Shown in pieces: positions 6,756-7,343 of a stretch of DNA of 7,343 bases. The number at the start of each line of letters is the position of its first letter. Positions within the stretch are counted from its first letter, which is position 1. Source of the stretch: Micavibrio sp. UBA2020. GTDB lineage: Bacteria; Pseudomonadota; Alphaproteobacteria; Micavibrionales; UBA2020. The position numbers were made by a program, and so were the translations under genes. The notes beneath the pieces were generated by a model, which was not told the DNA's origin, did not search any database, and was given only the letters and a program-made list of their open reading frames with translations. Location: assembly GCA_002334985.1 (NCBI GenBank), contig DDBY01000222.1, positions 848-8,190 of the forward strand. The letters are read 5' to 3'.

Positions 6756-7343
6756 ACGCAAAACAGGCGTTTTTGTCCCCGCGATCGCGCTGGCGCTGGC
6801 TTTGCCGGTGTTGTTTGCGCCGTCTGCCGCGCGTGCGCAGTGCGAAAACTCCTTCACTGCGACATCGACTTTTAACCAGATGGCGCAAGACATCGCCGAC
6901 GACCTGAACGATTTTATCGAGCAGGAAGAAAACTTCATCGAAGACAAAATCACCAATACCGCGAAAAACGAGGTGATTACCCGCCTTGAAGAATTCGACC
7001 AGAACATCCGCGAAGGTCTTTCCGTCTGGTGGCGCGAACATTTCGAACCCGCGCTGAAAGAAATGACCACGCAGTTGCACGCCTCCCAAATCGACCAGAG
7101 CCGCGCCTATGGCTCTATGATGGATGCGCAGAACCAGAACGAATACATGCAGGACCTGCAAAAGCGCGAAGTTGAGGCGGTGCGCCGCTATCAACCGAAC
7201 GAAATGAGCTGCCAGCTCGACTCCATCGCCCTTGGCGATATCAGCAGCGGCAGCAGCAGCGGCGGTGTGGGTAAAGCCGCACGCATGGCGCGCGCCAGCG
7301 CCCGCGCGCTCGCCAAACAGTCACAGCCGCGCCGCCAGAACGC
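6733..7343 (+). CDS. Unrecognised exported protein D, fourth paralogue (3' end missing)
   Basis: The frame is open from ATG 6733 to the window edge, giving 203 residues. The signal peptide is clear: KRK n-region, core 13-28, and ARA before Gln36-Cys37, matching the ALAQC of protein C. A strongly acidic, helical stretch follows (about 52-97, with several EE/DD pairs), likely a coiled coil. Then come LSVWWREHFEPALKEMTTQLHA (96-117), DQS (121-123), the RPxExxC equivalent YQPNEMSC (153-160), a Gly/Ser linker (171-179) and an Arg/Ala-rich GGVGKAARMARASARA region that parallels the GGMARA segment of A. The CDxxxNGG loop, if present, lies beyond the window. The start overlaps the end of C by 23 bases; no other ATG occurs before residue 50, and starting there would lose the signal peptide. 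Function unknown. Confidence 0.9.
   Translation, partial: MICRQTNKRKTGVFVPAIALALALPVLFAPSAARAQCENSFTATSTFNQMAQDIADDLNDFIEQEENFIEDKITNTAKNEVITRLEEFDQNIREGLSVWWREHFEPALKEMTTQLHASQIDQSRAYGSMMDAQNQNEYMQDLQKREVEAVRRYQPNEMSCQLDSIALGDISSGSSSGGVGKAARMARASARALAKQSQPRRQN
7243..7266 (+). repeat. AGC/GGC triplet run encoding a Ser/Gly linker
   Basis: Eight successive codons of the AGC, GGC or GGT type encode a short Ser/Gly linker (residues 171-178) in protein D. It is inserted between the RPxExxC-like site and the Arg/Ala segment, and is absent from A, B and C at that point. The run is in frame and could vary in length by slippage. Confidence 0.6.

Noticed and set aside
2695..7343. Paralogues A-D as VirB5/TrbJ-type minor pilins
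   Set aside because: Export and helical content would fit, but they are about twice the usual length and I could see no specific family motif, so I did not assign it.

Overview
The window reads as part of a type IVB secretion or conjugation locus (Dot/Icm or IncI Tra type) from a Gram-negative, GC-rich bacterium. An alphaproteobacterium would fit the base composition and gene style, but the sequence alone does not prove it. All genes lie on the plus strand, and both ends of the window cut through a gene.

Layout: (1) Positions 1-699 hold the C-terminal part of a DotB/TraJ-like secretion ATPase, entering at the Walker A motif. Three bases later comes icmT/traK (703-1005), a small membrane protein. 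(2) After a 129-base gap with a candidate promoter lies a 471-residue exported protein (1135-2550). It has a secretin-N0-like region, a long Ala/Pro/Glu linker and a C-terminal TcpQ-like domain. (3) A 144-base AT-rich gap follows. It contains a striking nested palindrome centred at 2605. (4) From 2695 to the window end runs a tightly packed row of four exported proteins (A 2695-4005, B 4002-5459, C 5472-6755, D 6733 to beyond the edge). They overlap or nearly touch and are diverged paralogues of one another. I do not recognise this family.

The paralogues share an N-terminal export or anchor segment, a Trp/Phe-rich helix ending in MTxQ, an RPxExxC-like site, a loop C-D-x(3)-N-G-G-x(3)-C with exactly conserved Cys spacing (A-C; D is cut before it), an R-x-PG...NPS-like region and a C-terminal helical segment. 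A, B and C all end in Asn-Gln. A and B also carry cysteine clusters near the N-terminus that C and D lack.

Working model (inference): DotB and IcmT power and build the secretion machine. The TcpQ-like protein works in the periplasm near an outer-membrane channel. The four paralogues are exported, probably disulfide-stabilised components that may assemble together, for example as extracellular or periplasmic parts of the machine. Their order, spacing and shared motifs are directly visible; their function is not.
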